Below are positions 23,430 through 31,681 of a DNA stretch of 52,697 bases, one piece after another (position 1 is the stretch's first letter; every line of letters begins with the position of its first letter). The DNA is taken from NCBI RefSeq assembly GCF_016586355.1, contig NZ_BLYI01000002.1:1-52697 (forward strand), in the 5' to 3' direction. This stretch comes from Anaerostipes butyraticus (GTDB lineage Bacteria; Bacillota; Clostridia; Lachnospirales; Lachnospiraceae). The position numbers were made by a program, and so were the translations under genes. A model generated the notes under the pieces. That model was not told where the DNA came from. It did no database searches and was given only the letters and a program-made list of their open reading frames with translations.

Positions 23430-23636
23430 ATGGAGAAAAAGAAAAAACGCCAGTTAACCAACGAAGAAATTGACGAACATATCTTTGACTACTGCAGTGT
23501 TTGTTCCGCATCTGACTGCACCGGCCTGATCCGGGTGGAGCCAGCCACAGAAGAAGAGGATGAAGCTTATCTGGATCTGTATCCTTATAAACCTCCTTTC
23601 ATTCCTGAAGATGTGGAACCGGAAGAAGATTCTTAA
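23430..23636 (+). CDS. Small acidic Cys-containing conserved protein (68 aa)
   Basis: The 68-residue protein is soluble and acidic. After a basic start (EKKKKRQ) it has the central block YCSVCSASDCTGLI (about 21-34) with three cysteines as C-x2-C-x4-C, then an acidic Tyr/Pro-rich tail (YLDLYPYKPPFIPEDVEPEE). I recall similar small proteins in Lachnospiraceae, without a named function; the cysteines could bind a metal. Its start is embedded in the terminator hairpin of the cupin gene, so its expression would depend on read-through. It has no promoter of its own that I can see. Confidence 0.6.
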   Translation: MEKKKKRQLTNEEIDEHIFDYCSVCSASDCTGLIRVEPATEEEDEAYLDLYPYKPPFIPEDVEPEEDS

Positions 23637-23641
23637 AAACA

Positions 23642-23680
23642 AACGGGAAGTCCTCCTCTGCCGGATTATGACTTCCCGTT
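23642..23680. terminator. Terminator between the 68-aa gene and hisK
   Basis: AACGGGAAGTC (23642-23652) pairs with GACTTCCCGTT (23670-23680). On the minus strand the stem is followed by TTGTTTTT, ending the long parA-to-hisK transcription unit. Confidence 0.8.
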
Positions 23681-23686
23681 GTCTGA

Positions 23687-24478
23687 TTATGCTTCAAATG
23701 GATGAAAGACCGGCTGCATCCGGTCAAAAGTGCAGATTCCCTGAAATCCGATTTCTTTGAGCAGTTCCTGCATTTCTTTCACATCTTCCCCAATCCTCTC
23801 TTCATTATGGGCGTCCGATCCAATGGTAATGACTTCTCCTCCCATTTGATGATACAGCTCAAGAATCTCTCTGGAAGGCATCAGACTCTTTAACTTGTAA
23901 GCTCTGCTTGATGTGTTGAGCTCGATTCCCCTGCCATCCGGAATGATCACTTCAAAAATCTGTTTCACTAAATCCTGTATTTTTTCAAACGGATACTCTC
24001 CCTGAAGATCATATCGTTTGATTACATCCATGTGTGCGATCACACTGTAATTCTTATAAATTTTTACTGTTTTCAGAATCTCTTCATAATATCTTCGATT
24101 ATACTCTTCCTGCGTTTTTCCCTTCTGAAAATCCTGTCTCCAGAATTCTTTGTCATCTACCTGATGGAAAGAAAGCAGTACAAAATCAAAAGGATATTTT
24201 TTAAATGCTTCTTCATATTCCGGAACCGTATGAACCTGAACCCCAAATTCAATTCCCGCTTTCAGGCAGATCTGATCCTGATACTTTTCCTTCATTCTGA
24301 AGAATTCCTCAAAATAGCTGTCATAATCACATTGATCTACTGTCGGGATTCCATAATCGACATGCTCAGTGAAACAAAGTTCATCCAGACCTGTCTCAAT
24401 GGCTTTCTTTATTTCCTTCTCCATCGGGCAGTCAGTATCTTCACTAAAATAAGAATGTACATGATAATCTGCTAACAT
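23687..24478 (-). CDS. PHP-type histidinol-phosphatase
   Basis: This family dephosphorylates histidinol phosphate, the penultimate step of histidine synthesis. The 263-residue protein has the metal-binding PHP motifs: DYHVHSYFSED (4-14), FTEHVDY (about 36-42), KAGIEFG (about 74-80), VIAHMDVIKRY (about 149-159) and ITIGSDAHN (about 219-227). Length matches HisK/HisJ rather than DNA polymerase PHP domains. It lies 14 bp behind the BceS-type kinase gene and is the last gene of that transcription unit, with no other his genes nearby. Other PHP phosphoesterase substrates remain possible. Confidence 0.85.
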   Translation of the reverse strand: MLADYHVHSYFSEDTDCPMEKEIKKAIETGLDELCFTEHVDYGIPTVDQCDYDSYFEEFFRMKEKYQDQICLKAGIEFGVQVHTVPEYEEAFKKYPFDFVLLSFHQVDDKEFWRQDFQKGKTQEEYNRRYYEEILKTVKIYKNYSVIAHMDVIKRYDLQGEYPFEKIQDLVKQIFEVIIPDGRGIELNTSSRAYKLKSLMPSREILELYHQMGGEVITIGSDAHNEERIGEDVKEMQELLKEIGFQGICTFDRMQPVFHPFEA

Positions 24479-24492
24479 TCAAAACCTCCTGA

Positions 24493-25515
24493 TTATTCTT
24501 CCTTTTTCAGAAATGTCATGGAATTTCTCGGGAATCCGATGCGGACTTTGGTCCAGGCCCCTTCTTCCGATTCAATGGAAAAATGAAGCCCCAGCTTCCT
24601 CGAAAGACAGCTGCACAGATATAATCCCATTCCTGTTGATTTTGCATATTTTCGTCCTGTAGTTCCAGTATATCCTTTTTGTGTTACTTTTGGAAGGTCT
24701 CTCGGAGAAATTCCTATGCCATTATCCGTAATTTCCAAAATAACCTGTTCTGATAATTCTCTTTCCCGAAACTCTATCTGACAGTCTCCCTCTCTCCTGT
24801 ATTTTACTGCATTGATGATAATCTGTTTCAAAATAAACTCAATCCACTTTTCATCACTGTAAATTGTCTTTTCCAGATTTTCCATTCTGACTCTTACTTT
24901 TGATTTTATCAACAGTCTGGCATTGGTCCTTAACACTTTTTCCACAACTTCTTTTATATTCAGTTCCTTTACCATGTAGTCTTTCTCAACGCCGCTGCTT
25001 CTGGCATAATACAGCGCCTGATCCAGATAGTAATCTACCTTTTCTACTTCTTCTGCCATTTGCTTCATCCGCTCATCCGGATGATTTTCCGCTATCAGTT
25101 TCATTGCGGCAACCGGGGTCTTTACTTCATGGATCCACATCTCGATATACTCCCTGTATTCCGCGGACTGCCGTTTATAATTCAAAAGTTCATCATTTGC
25201 ATCTTTACAGATATCCTGCATATAATTCCAGAACATTTTTCCTTCCATAAATTCTGGTTTTCCCAGCATTTCCGAAATGAGATATTTATGATCCATTGTT
25301 CCAAAATATTGTTTCAGATCATGATAAAATCTTCTCTTCCTCATATAGTCATAGACAGCCGCAATGAGCATACATAAAATACCAATACATGCAATGTAGA
25401 TGACTGCAAACGTATCCAGATTCAGAGTAAGTAAAATAAATATAAGAATCACAAAAAACAGAATCTGAAGAATAAAATTCATCTTATAGTCTTTGACATA
25501 CTCTCTGACCGTCAT
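24493..25515 (-). CDS. bceS: BceS-type intramembrane-sensing histidine kinase
   Basis: The ATG at 25515 overlaps the response-regulator stop as ATGA (340 residues). Two membrane helices (about 13-30 and 37-54) are joined by only a few outer residues, the intramembrane-sensing layout of BceS. The phosphoacceptor is His129 in EMWIHEVKTPVAAMKL; the ATP-binding domain has N (IINAVKYR), DNGIGI and GTTGRKYAKSTGMGLYL. Such kinases cannot sense drugs alone and take the signal from the flux of a BceAB transporter, here encoded about 1.7 kb downstream. Confidence 0.88.
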   Translation of the reverse strand: MTVREYVKDYKMNFILQILFFVILIFILLTLNLDTFAVIYIACIGILCMLIAAVYDYMRKRRFYHDLKQYFGTMDHKYLISEMLGKPEFMEGKMFWNYMQDICKDANDELLNYKRQSAEYREYIEMWIHEVKTPVAAMKLIAENHPDERMKQMAEEVEKVDYYLDQALYYARSSGVEKDYMVKELNIKEVVEKVLRTNARLLIKSKVRVRMENLEKTIYSDEKWIEFILKQIIINAVKYRREGDCQIEFRERELSEQVILEITDNGIGISPRDLPKVTQKGYTGTTGRKYAKSTGMGLYLCSCLSRKLGLHFSIESEEGAWTKVRIGFPRNSMTFLKKEE

Positions 25516-26183
25516 ACTATATACCCCTGGCCTCTCTTTGTATGAATCTGATTTTTCCATCCAATGGATTCCATTCTTTTTCTCAGGCGATTTACATTAA
25601 CAGTCAGAGTATTATCATCTATAAATTCATTAGACTGCCATAACATTTCCATCAATTCATCTCTGGAAACAATGCTCCCCTGATGCTTTATTAATGTATA
25701 CAAAATACGTATTTCATTTTTCGTCAGTTCGATTTTTCTTCCCTCATATTCTGCGGTGCTGTCGTTCAAGCATACTCTCAGTCCTTTACACACAATTGCA
25801 TTTTGCGTCTCTGTTTTCTGACTTCTTCTTAGAATTGATTCAATCCTTGCCATCAGAATCTGGGTATTATATGGCTTTGTAACAAAATCATCTGCTCCCA
25901 GATTCATACTCATTAATTCATCCATTTCACTGTCTCTGCTCGTTACCACAATAATCGGGACATCTGACCGGCTTCTGATTTCCCTGCAAATATAATATCC
26001 ATCAAGAACAGGCAGATTGATATCTAAAAGTATCAAATCTGCCTGTTCTTTTATACAATCTTCAATTATTGTTTCATAGTTCGTCAGAGATTTTGCTTCA
26101 TATCCATATCTGGATAAGAAGCCGCACAGTTCATCACGGATCGGTTTATGGTCTTCTATTACTAAGATTTTCCCTTTTTCCAT
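25512..26183 (-). CDS. bceR: BceR-type OmpR-family response regulator
   Basis: The 223-residue protein has a receiver domain with the acidic pair at residues 10-11 (ED), the phosphorylated Asp54 in LILLDINLP and Lys in FVTKPY, followed by an OmpR winged helix (ELTKNEIRILYTLIKHQGSIVSRDELM and the C-terminal VDDNTLTVNVNRLRKR-like block). It pairs with the overlapping BceS gene and likely binds the TNACA-N4-TGTAA site in front of bceA. It sits 24 bp after serS with no separate promoter evident, so basal expression may come from the parA-serS transcript. Confidence 0.9.
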   Translation of the reverse strand: MEKGKILVIEDHKPIRDELCGFLSRYGYEAKSLTNYETIIEDCIKEQADLILLDINLPVLDGYYICREIRSRSDVPIIVVTSRDSEMDELMSMNLGADDFVTKPYNTQILMARIESILRRSQKTETQNAIVCKGLRVCLNDSTAEYEGRKIELTKNEIRILYTLIKHQGSIVSRDELMEMLWQSNEFIDDNTLTVNVNRLRKRMESIGWKNQIHTKRGQGYIV

Positions 26184-26207
26184 TATCCGCTGCCTCTGCT
26201 TTCTGTC

Positions 26208-27494
26208 TTATTTTTTTGGTATCATTGCTTCCATTCCGCCCATATACGGCCGTAATACTTCTGGAATCCGAACACTTCCATCTTCCTGGAGGTTGTTTTC
26301 CAGGAACGCGATGAGCATTCTTGGCGGAGCAACAACTGTATTATTCAGTGTATGAGCAAAGTAGTTTCCATTTTCTCCTTTGACTCTGATTCTTAATCTT
26401 CTTGCCTGAGCATCTCCAAGATTAGAGCAGCTTCCTACTTCAAAATATTTTTTCTGTCTTGGTGACCATGCTTCTACATCCACAGATTTTACTTTCAGAT
26501 CTGCAAGATCTCCGGAACAGCATTCCAGTGTTCTTACCGGAATATCCATAGAACGGAATAAATCTACTGTATTTTTCCACAATTTTTCATACCAGTCTTT
26601 GCTTTCTTCCGGCTTGCAGACAACGATCATTTCCTGTTTTTCAAACTGATGAATTCGGTAGACTCCTCTTTCTTCAATACCATGAGCTCCCTTTTCTTTT
26701 CTGAAGCATGGAGAATAACTTGTCAATGTCCTTGGAAGTGATTCTTCTTCTAATGTAGTATCAATGAATTTTCCAATCATAGAATGCTCACTGGTACCGA
26801 TCAGATACAGATCCTCTCCTTCAATTTTGTACATCATGGCATCCATTTCATCAAAACTCATAACTCCTGTTACGACATTGCTTCGAATCATAAACGGCGG
26901 AACACAATAAGTAAATCCACGGTTGATCATAAAATCTCTTGCATAAGCAATCACTGCAGAATGAAGTCTGGCAATATCTCCCATCAGATAATAAAAACCA
27001 TTTCCTGCTACTTTTCTTGCACTGTCTAAGTCAATTCCGTCAAAACTTTCCATAATGTCTGTGTGATATGGGATTTCGAAATCCGGAACAACCGGCTCGC
27101 CAAACCTTTCAACTTCCACATTTTCACTGTCATCTTTTCCGATCGGTACGGATGGATCAATGATATTTGGAATCGTCATCATGATCTTTTTGATCTTCTC
27201 TTCTACTTCTTTTTCTCTCTCAGAGAGCTCTTCAATCCGATCTGCAAAGGATGTTACCTGCTGTTTTACTTCCTCTGCTTCCTCTTTTTTTCCTTGTCCC
27301 ATCAATGCGCCAATCTGTTTGGACATCTTATTTCTTTTTGCTCTCAGACCCTGTACTTCCTGTTTAATTTCCCTGTTTTCTTTATCGAGTTCGATCACTT
27401 CGTCAACTAAAGGAAGTTTCTGATCCTGAAACTTATTTTTAATATTCTGTTTCACGATCTCCGGATTTTCTCTCAAAAATTTAATATCTAACAT
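26208..27494 (-). CDS. serS: Seryl-tRNA synthetase
   Basis: The class II synthetase charges tRNA-Ser. The ATG at 27494 (428 residues) follows GGAGGAAATT; the longer TTG start overlaps this site. The N-terminal coiled-coil arm (about 25-105, EKEVEEKIKK...) binds the long variable arm of tRNA-Ser. The catalytic domain shows the TSEHSMIGK serine/ATP region, motif 2 PCFRKEKGAHG...GVYRIHQFEKQE and motif 3 NNTVVAPPRMLIAFLENN. No T-box leader is present because the gene follows the DUF4446 gene by 25 bp. Of interest, a tRNA-Ser gene lies at the other end of the window. Confidence 0.96.
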   Translation of the reverse strand: MLDIKFLRENPEIVKQNIKNKFQDQKLPLVDEVIELDKENREIKQEVQGLRAKRNKMSKQIGALMGQGKKEEAEEVKQQVTSFADRIEELSEREKEVEEKIKKIMMTIPNIIDPSVPIGKDDSENVEVERFGEPVVPDFEIPYHTDIMESFDGIDLDSARKVAGNGFYYLMGDIARLHSAVIAYARDFMINRGFTYCVPPFMIRSNVVTGVMSFDEMDAMMYKIEGEDLYLIGTSEHSMIGKFIDTTLEEESLPRTLTSYSPCFRKEKGAHGIEERGVYRIHQFEKQEMIVVCKPEESKDWYEKLWKNTVDLFRSMDIPVRTLECCSGDLADLKVKSVDVEAWSPRQKKYFEVGSCSNLGDAQARRLRIRVKGENGNYFAHTLNNTVVAPPRMLIAFLENNLQEDGSVRIPEVLRPYMGGMEAMIPKK

Positions 27495-27519
27495 AATTTC
27501 CTCCAATAATGATTATATT

Positions 27520-28011
27520 TTACTGATTGATACAGTCTTCTAATGTTATAATTTCTTCTTTTGATAAAGCAGTTTTGGATTCTCCATTTACAATTTCTTT
27601 TGCATAAACATAGGCGCCGTTCTGACTGTTCATTCCATTTAATAAAGTTCCATTGTTATTGTCATCCAGAAGGCCGATCACAAAACTTGTCTCGCCTCCC
27701 ATATCAGGAAAGGCATTGTACTTATACACTTTCATTTTAGAAAATACATGAGAGTACTGTTTTCTCATTTTATTCATGTCCCGGTCAATTCTTCTCTGTT
27801 CTCCTACAATATCATTCATGACATCAAAGTTTTCATAAATTTTTTCTTCCATGGATTTTCCATCATGACCAGTCATAAAAATCCTGTATCTTTTTTTCAG
27901 ACGGCTGACTTTCACCAGCAAGATGATGATCAGCAGAAAAGCAAGTAAAAACGCACCCGAAAGCCCCAGAATCAAATACAGGGGATCGATGCTCCTTAAC
28001 ATGTCTAACAT
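27520..28011 (-). CDS. DUF4446 family membrane protein
   Basis: The 163-residue protein has one N-terminal membrane helix (about 12-33, LILGLSGAFLLAFLLIIILLV), a helical linker with KKRYRIFMTGHDGKSMEEKI, and a small C-terminal domain (KVYKYNAFPDMGGETSFVIGLLDDNNNGTLLNG...). That last block is the hallmark of DUF4446, whose members commonly sit beside parB in clostridia. It lies 14 bp after parB. Function is unknown; the location suggests a link to the membrane side of origin segregation or merely shared expression. Confidence 0.85.
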   Translation of the reverse strand: MLDMLRSIDPLYLILGLSGAFLLAFLLIIILLVKVSRLKKRYRIFMTGHDGKSMEEKIYENFDVMNDIVGEQRRIDRDMNKMRKQYSHVFSKMKVYKYNAFPDMGGETSFVIGLLDDNNNGTLLNGMNSQNGAYVYAKEIVNGESKTALSKEEIITLEDCINQ

Positions 28012-28025
28012 TTTATGTGTTCCTC

Positions 28026-28922
28026 CTAAATTGATCGAATCATATCTACAATTCTCTCCAGTTCATCTCTGGAATAGTATTCGATTTCAATCTTTCCTTT
28101 ATTATTTTTTCTATTTTTAATGCTGACTTTACTTCCAAGGATCTGCTTCATTGATTCTTCCAAATCTTTATACAGAAATTGATACTCTGTATCTTCCTTC
28201 GCTTTTTCTTTCTTTGGACGATTCAGATCCTTTACCATTTTTTCAATGTCCCTTACACTGAGCTTCTCGTCAAATACTTTCACTGCAATCTCATACTGCA
28301 GATCTCCGTCATGGATCGCAAGCAGCGCCCGTGCATGTCCTGTGCTGATCATCTCTTCTTCCAGCATATCCTGTACTCTCGGATCAAGTTTTAAAAGTCG
28401 AAGCGAATTCGTAATCGCAGCACGGCTTTTACTTACTTTTTCAGCAATCTGATCCTGTTTTAAATGATGCTCTTTCATAAGTCTCTGATAAGCCAGTGCC
28501 TCTTCGATTGGACTTAAATCCTCTCTCTGAATATTCTCAATCAGAGCGATCTCAACAATCTCATTTTCATCAAAGTCTCTCACAATGACTGGAACCTTGT
28601 CTACTCCTGCTATTTTGGCAGCTCTCCAGCGGCGTTCTCCTGCAATGATTTCATAATATCCATCTTTTTTCTTTACAAGAAGCGGCTGCAAAACCCCATA
28701 CTGCTGAATGGAATCTGCCAGTTCCTGCAGACTGTCTTCATCAAATTGATTTCTTGGCTGATCTGGATTTGGTTCAATTTCGTTAATTGAAAGTGTCATC
28801 TCCGGATATTCAGATTTTTGTTTTGTCATCTCTGCTATATCTTCCATCTTTGCATCTGGAATTGGAGCGCTTGGTATTAATGTATTCAGTCCTCTCCCAA
28901 GTCCTTTTCTTTTTCCTGACAC
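28026..28922 (-). CDS. parB: Chromosome-partitioning protein ParB (Spo0J)
   Basis: ParB binds parS and slides as a CTP-dependent clamp, loading SMC and stimulating ParA. The 298-residue protein starts at GTG, overlapping the parA stop by one base, after GGAGGG. The conserved N-terminal CTPase motifs are present: QPRNQFDEDSLQELADSI, GYYEIIAGERRWRAA (GERRxRA) and ENIQREDLSPIEEA. The helix-turn-helix LKQDQIAEKVSKSRAAITNSLRLL binds parS, two copies of which lie about 800 bp upstream. The C-terminal dimerisation domain is KKNNKGKIEIEYYSRDEL. Confidence 0.96.
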   Translation of the reverse strand: MSGKRKGLGRGLNTLIPSAPIPDAKMEDIAEMTKQKSEYPEMTLSINEIEPNPDQPRNQFDEDSLQELADSIQQYGVLQPLLVKKKDGYYEIIAGERRWRAAKIAGVDKVPVIVRDFDENEIVEIALIENIQREDLSPIEEALAYQRLMKEHHLKQDQIAEKVSKSRAAITNSLRLLKLDPRVQDMLEEEMISTGHARALLAIHDGDLQYEIAVKVFDEKLSVRDIEKMVKDLNRPKKEKAKEDTEYQFLYKDLEESMKQILGSKVSIKNRKNNKGKIEIEYYSRDELERIVDMIRSI

Positions 28923-29692
28923 TATTCCATCCCTCCATTTTCAATTACTTCTTCCGCAAGAAATCCATAACTCTCCGCCCCTACTGAACTTGGATCATAA
29001 AGATTAATCGGGAGTCCATGACTAGGAGCTTCAGCCAGTCTTACATTTCTTGGGATGATGGTCTTATAAATATTCTGGTTCAAATAAGATTTAACATTCT
29101 CAACAACCTGCAGCGAAAGATTCGTTCTCGCATCATACATTGTAAAAACCACACCCTCAATAGTTAATTTTGGATTCAGGCTCTTTTGGATCAGTTCAAT
29201 CGTATAGATCAGCTGAGTCAGTCCATCCAGTGCGTAAAATTCACATTGAATTGGTACGATTACCGTATCCGCTGCGGTCATTGCATTTACTGTCAGCATT
29301 CCAAGCGCCGGCGGGCAGTCAATAATGATAAAATCATAATTATCCCTGATTTTTTTCAGATTTTCCTTCACAATATACTGCATTCTATCCACAGTCATCA
29401 ATTCAATCTCTGCACCAGCCAGATTGCGGTTTGCAGGAAGAAGTGATAAATTATCGAAAAGTTCTTCTCGAATACATTCCTGGATAGAATATTCATCTGT
29501 GATTACTTCATATATGGTCTTATCCAGATTATTTTTGTCCAGGCCTAATCCTGTCGTTGTATTTCCCTGGGGATCCATATCAATAATCAAGGTTTTCTTG
29601 CCTCGGGCTGCCAAAGCTGCTGAAAGATTTACGGCTGTGGTCGTCTTTCCCACGCCTCCCTTTTGATTCGCAATAGCAATAATTCTTCCCAT
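28922..29692 (-). CDS. parA: Chromosome-partitioning ATPase ParA (Soj)
   Basis: This Walker-type ATPase works with ParB-parS in origin segregation and, in Bacillus, controls DnaA. The 256-residue protein has the deviant Walker A KGGVGKTTTAVNL (10-22), the switch region DMDPQGNTT (38-46) and Walker B IIIDCPPALG (about 122-131). The short N-terminus without a DNA-binding helix-turn-helix marks it as the chromosomal Soj type. It is the first gene of a unit parA-parB-DUF4446-serS-bceR-bceS-hisK. A parS site lies directly next to its -35 box. Confidence 0.96.
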   Translation of the reverse strand: MGRIIAIANQKGGVGKTTTAVNLSAALAARGKKTLIIDMDPQGNTTTGLGLDKNNLDKTIYEVITDEYSIQECIREELFDNLSLLPANRNLAGAEIELMTVDRMQYIVKENLKKIRDNYDFIIIDCPPALGMLTVNAMTAADTVIVPIQCEFYALDGLTQLIYTIELIQKSLNPKLTIEGVVFTMYDARTNLSLQVVENVKSYLNQNIYKTIIPRNVRLAEAPSHGLPINLYDPSSVGAESYGFLAEEVIENGGME

Positions 29693-29713
29693 ATGATTCT
29701 CCTTTTAGAACTC

Positions 29714-29742
29714 ATTATAACACTATTGTTTTTTCTTTTCTA
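29714..29742 (-). promoter_or_regulatory. parAB promoter
   Basis: On the minus strand TAGAAA (29737-29742), 17 bp, TATAAT (29714-29719), followed by AAAGGAG before the parA ATG. A parS site begins two bases upstream of the -35. Confidence 0.65.
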
Positions 29743-29744
29743 TA

Positions 29745-29760
29745 TGTTTCACGTGAAACA
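29745..29760. promoter_or_regulatory. parS site 1
   Basis: TGTTTCACGTGAAACA, a perfect match to the 16-bp consensus bound by ParB/Spo0J. It is two bases from the parAB -35 box. Confidence 0.97.
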
Positions 29761-29791
29761 TTTGTATAAAAAAAAGATATCATTCAAAAAA

Positions 29792-29807
29792 TGTTTCACG
29801 TGAAACA
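29792..29807. promoter_or_regulatory. parS site 2 inside a 34-bp perfect palindrome
   Basis: A second perfect TGTTTCACGTGAAACA. Flanking TTCAAAAAA and TTTTTTGAA extend the symmetry to 29783-29816 without mismatch. Its start is 47 bp from the start of site 1. Confidence 0.97.
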
Positions 29808-29934
29808 TTTTTTGAAATCCCATAAAGAAAGAATTCTGCTTTACAATATTTTTCGTCTGCGGCGGACTGCTGCTTCTTCATAATATGATCCTTACGGAGC
29901 ATTTTTATTTTATAAAAAACCATTTCCATGAAAT

Positions 29935-29966
29935 AGAAAAAGCAGCGCAAATGCGCTGCTTTTTCT
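29935..29966 (-). terminator. argS terminator
   Basis: AGAAAAAGCAGCGC (29935-29948) pairs with GCGCTGCTTTTTCT (29953-29966) across a 4-nt loop; on the minus strand the 3' arm supplies the T-run. It begins 10 bases after the argS stop. Confidence 0.9.
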
Positions 29967-29976
29967 ATATACATTT

Positions 29977-31662
29977 TTACATCTGCTCCGGACACTGAAT
30001 TCCTAATAATTCCAAAGCATCTGAAATAATATTTTTTGCAAGAATAACAAGTTTGACTCTGGCTTTCATAAGATTCTCATCTTCTATGTTACACTGGTTC
30101 TCATGATAAAAACGATTAAATGCCTGAGCTACTCCCATCACATATCTTGATACTACAGATGGTTCCAGACGATCCGCTGCTGTTTTAACTGCTTCAGGGA
30201 ATTTTTCAATTTCCTTTAAGAGTGCTACTGATGTCGGATCTGTAATCAGAGAAGGATCTATTTCTCCAACTTCTGTCAGTCCTGTTTTTCTTAAAACACT
30301 GGCTGCTCTTGCATACGTATACTGAACATAAGGCCCTGTTTCTCCATCAAAACTATGAATCTTATCCCATGTAAATGTTACATCTTTAATTCTCTGATTA
30401 TACAAATCATTAAAGATAATTGCACCGATTCCCACTTTATGAGCCACATCATCTTTATCTTCAAGATCCGGATTTTTCTCTTCAATAATCTCCTTGATCT
30501 TAGAAACAGATTCTTTCAAAATATCTTCAGCATAAACAATATTTCCGCTTCTTGTAGAGAGTTTTCCTCCTTCCAGACTAACAAGTCCATAAGGCACATG
30601 AATCAGCTGATCCTTTGCCCACTCATATCCCATCAGTTCTACAACTTTAAATACCTGCGCAAAATGAAGTTTCTGCTCCAATCCGGTAACATAAATACAT
30701 TTATCAAAATGATACGTATTCTTACGATAGAAGATTGCTGCCAGATCTCTTGTTGCATAAATAGAACTTCCATCCTTCTTTGTAATCAGACACGGAGCCA
30801 TATCATACTCATCGAGATCAACGATCATTGCGCCTTCGCTTTCTTTCAGAAGTCCTTTTTCTTTTAATTCTTCTACCACTGCTCCGGTTTTATCCCGATA
30901 GAAACTTTCTCCGGTATAATGATCAAAATCTACATTTAATATCCGGTAAATTCTTTTATATTCTACCAGACTGATATCTTTAAACCATTTCCAGATAGAA
31001 AGAGCTTCTTCATCTCCCTCTTCCATTTTTACAAACCATTCTCTTGCCTGGTCATTCAAAGAATCATCTTTTTCTGCTTCTTTATGGAATTTTACATACA
31101 GATCCAGAAGTTCCGGAATTCCTCTCTCTTCTACAGCTTCTTTGCTTCCCCATTTTTTATAGGCTACGATCAGCTTTCCAAACTGGGTTCCCCAGTCCCC
31201 CAGATGGTTGATGCGTTCCACATGGTATCCAAGTTTTGTAAAAATATGATACAGCGAATTGCCAATGATTGTTGTACGAAGATGTCCTACATGGAAATTT
31301 TTCGCTACATTTGGTGAAGAATAATCGATACAGATCGTCTTCCCTTTTCCTATATCCGAAGATCCATATCCCTTCTGAACCTTGCCAAGTACTTCTTTCA
31401 CAAAGACTTCCTTATTTACATAAAAGTTCACATATGGTCCTGCTGCCTCAACTTTTGAAAGATCATCAGATTCCGGGATCTTCTCAGCAATTTCCTGAGC
31501 AATCATATTCGGCGCTTTGCGGAATATTTTTGCCAGCTGAAAACATGGAAAGGCAAAATCTCCCATATCCTCTTTTGGAGGGATTTCCAGAATATCAGAA
31601 ATCTTATCCTTATCAAGTTCCTCTATCGTCTGATCTAATAGGCTGATTATTTTCTCTTTCAT
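29977..31662 (-). CDS. argS: Arginyl-tRNA synthetase
   Basis: The class I synthetase charges tRNA-Arg. The 561-residue protein shows the HIGH-equivalent in SSPNVAKNFHVGHLRTTIIGNSL (about 114-136), the N-terminal arginyl additional domain (about 1-90), the KMSKS-equivalent region GGKLSTRSGN (about 372-381) and the C-terminal DALR anticodon-binding domain (ARAASVLRKTG, ..ILAKNIISDALELLGI). It is 19 bp behind the gene for a 249-residue hypothetical protein and closes with a strong terminator just before the parS region. Confidence 0.96.
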   Translation of the reverse strand: MKEKIISLLDQTIEELDKDKISDILEIPPKEDMGDFAFPCFQLAKIFRKAPNMIAQEIAEKIPESDDLSKVEAAGPYVNFYVNKEVFVKEVLGKVQKGYGSSDIGKGKTICIDYSSPNVAKNFHVGHLRTTIIGNSLYHIFTKLGYHVERINHLGDWGTQFGKLIVAYKKWGSKEAVEERGIPELLDLYVKFHKEAEKDDSLNDQAREWFVKMEEGDEEALSIWKWFKDISLVEYKRIYRILNVDFDHYTGESFYRDKTGAVVEELKEKGLLKESEGAMIVDLDEYDMAPCLITKKDGSSIYATRDLAAIFYRKNTYHFDKCIYVTGLEQKLHFAQVFKVVELMGYEWAKDQLIHVPYGLVSLEGGKLSTRSGNIVYAEDILKESVSKIKEIIEEKNPDLEDKDDVAHKVGIGAIIFNDLYNQRIKDVTFTWDKIHSFDGETGPYVQYTYARAASVLRKTGLTEVGEIDPSLITDPTSVALLKEIEKFPEAVKTAADRLEPSVVSRYVMGVAQAFNRFYHENQCNIEDENLMKARVKLVILAKNIISDALELLGIQCPEQM

Positions 31663-31681
31663 TTTTTTCTCCTTTTTGTTT

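Noticed and set aside
27495-27519. T-box leader for serS
   Set aside because: Only 25 bp separate serS from the upstream gene; no specifier or antiterminator stem can fit.
29780-29995. 71-codon frame between argS and parA
   Set aside because: It is composed of the parS palindrome, the argS terminator and the argS end.
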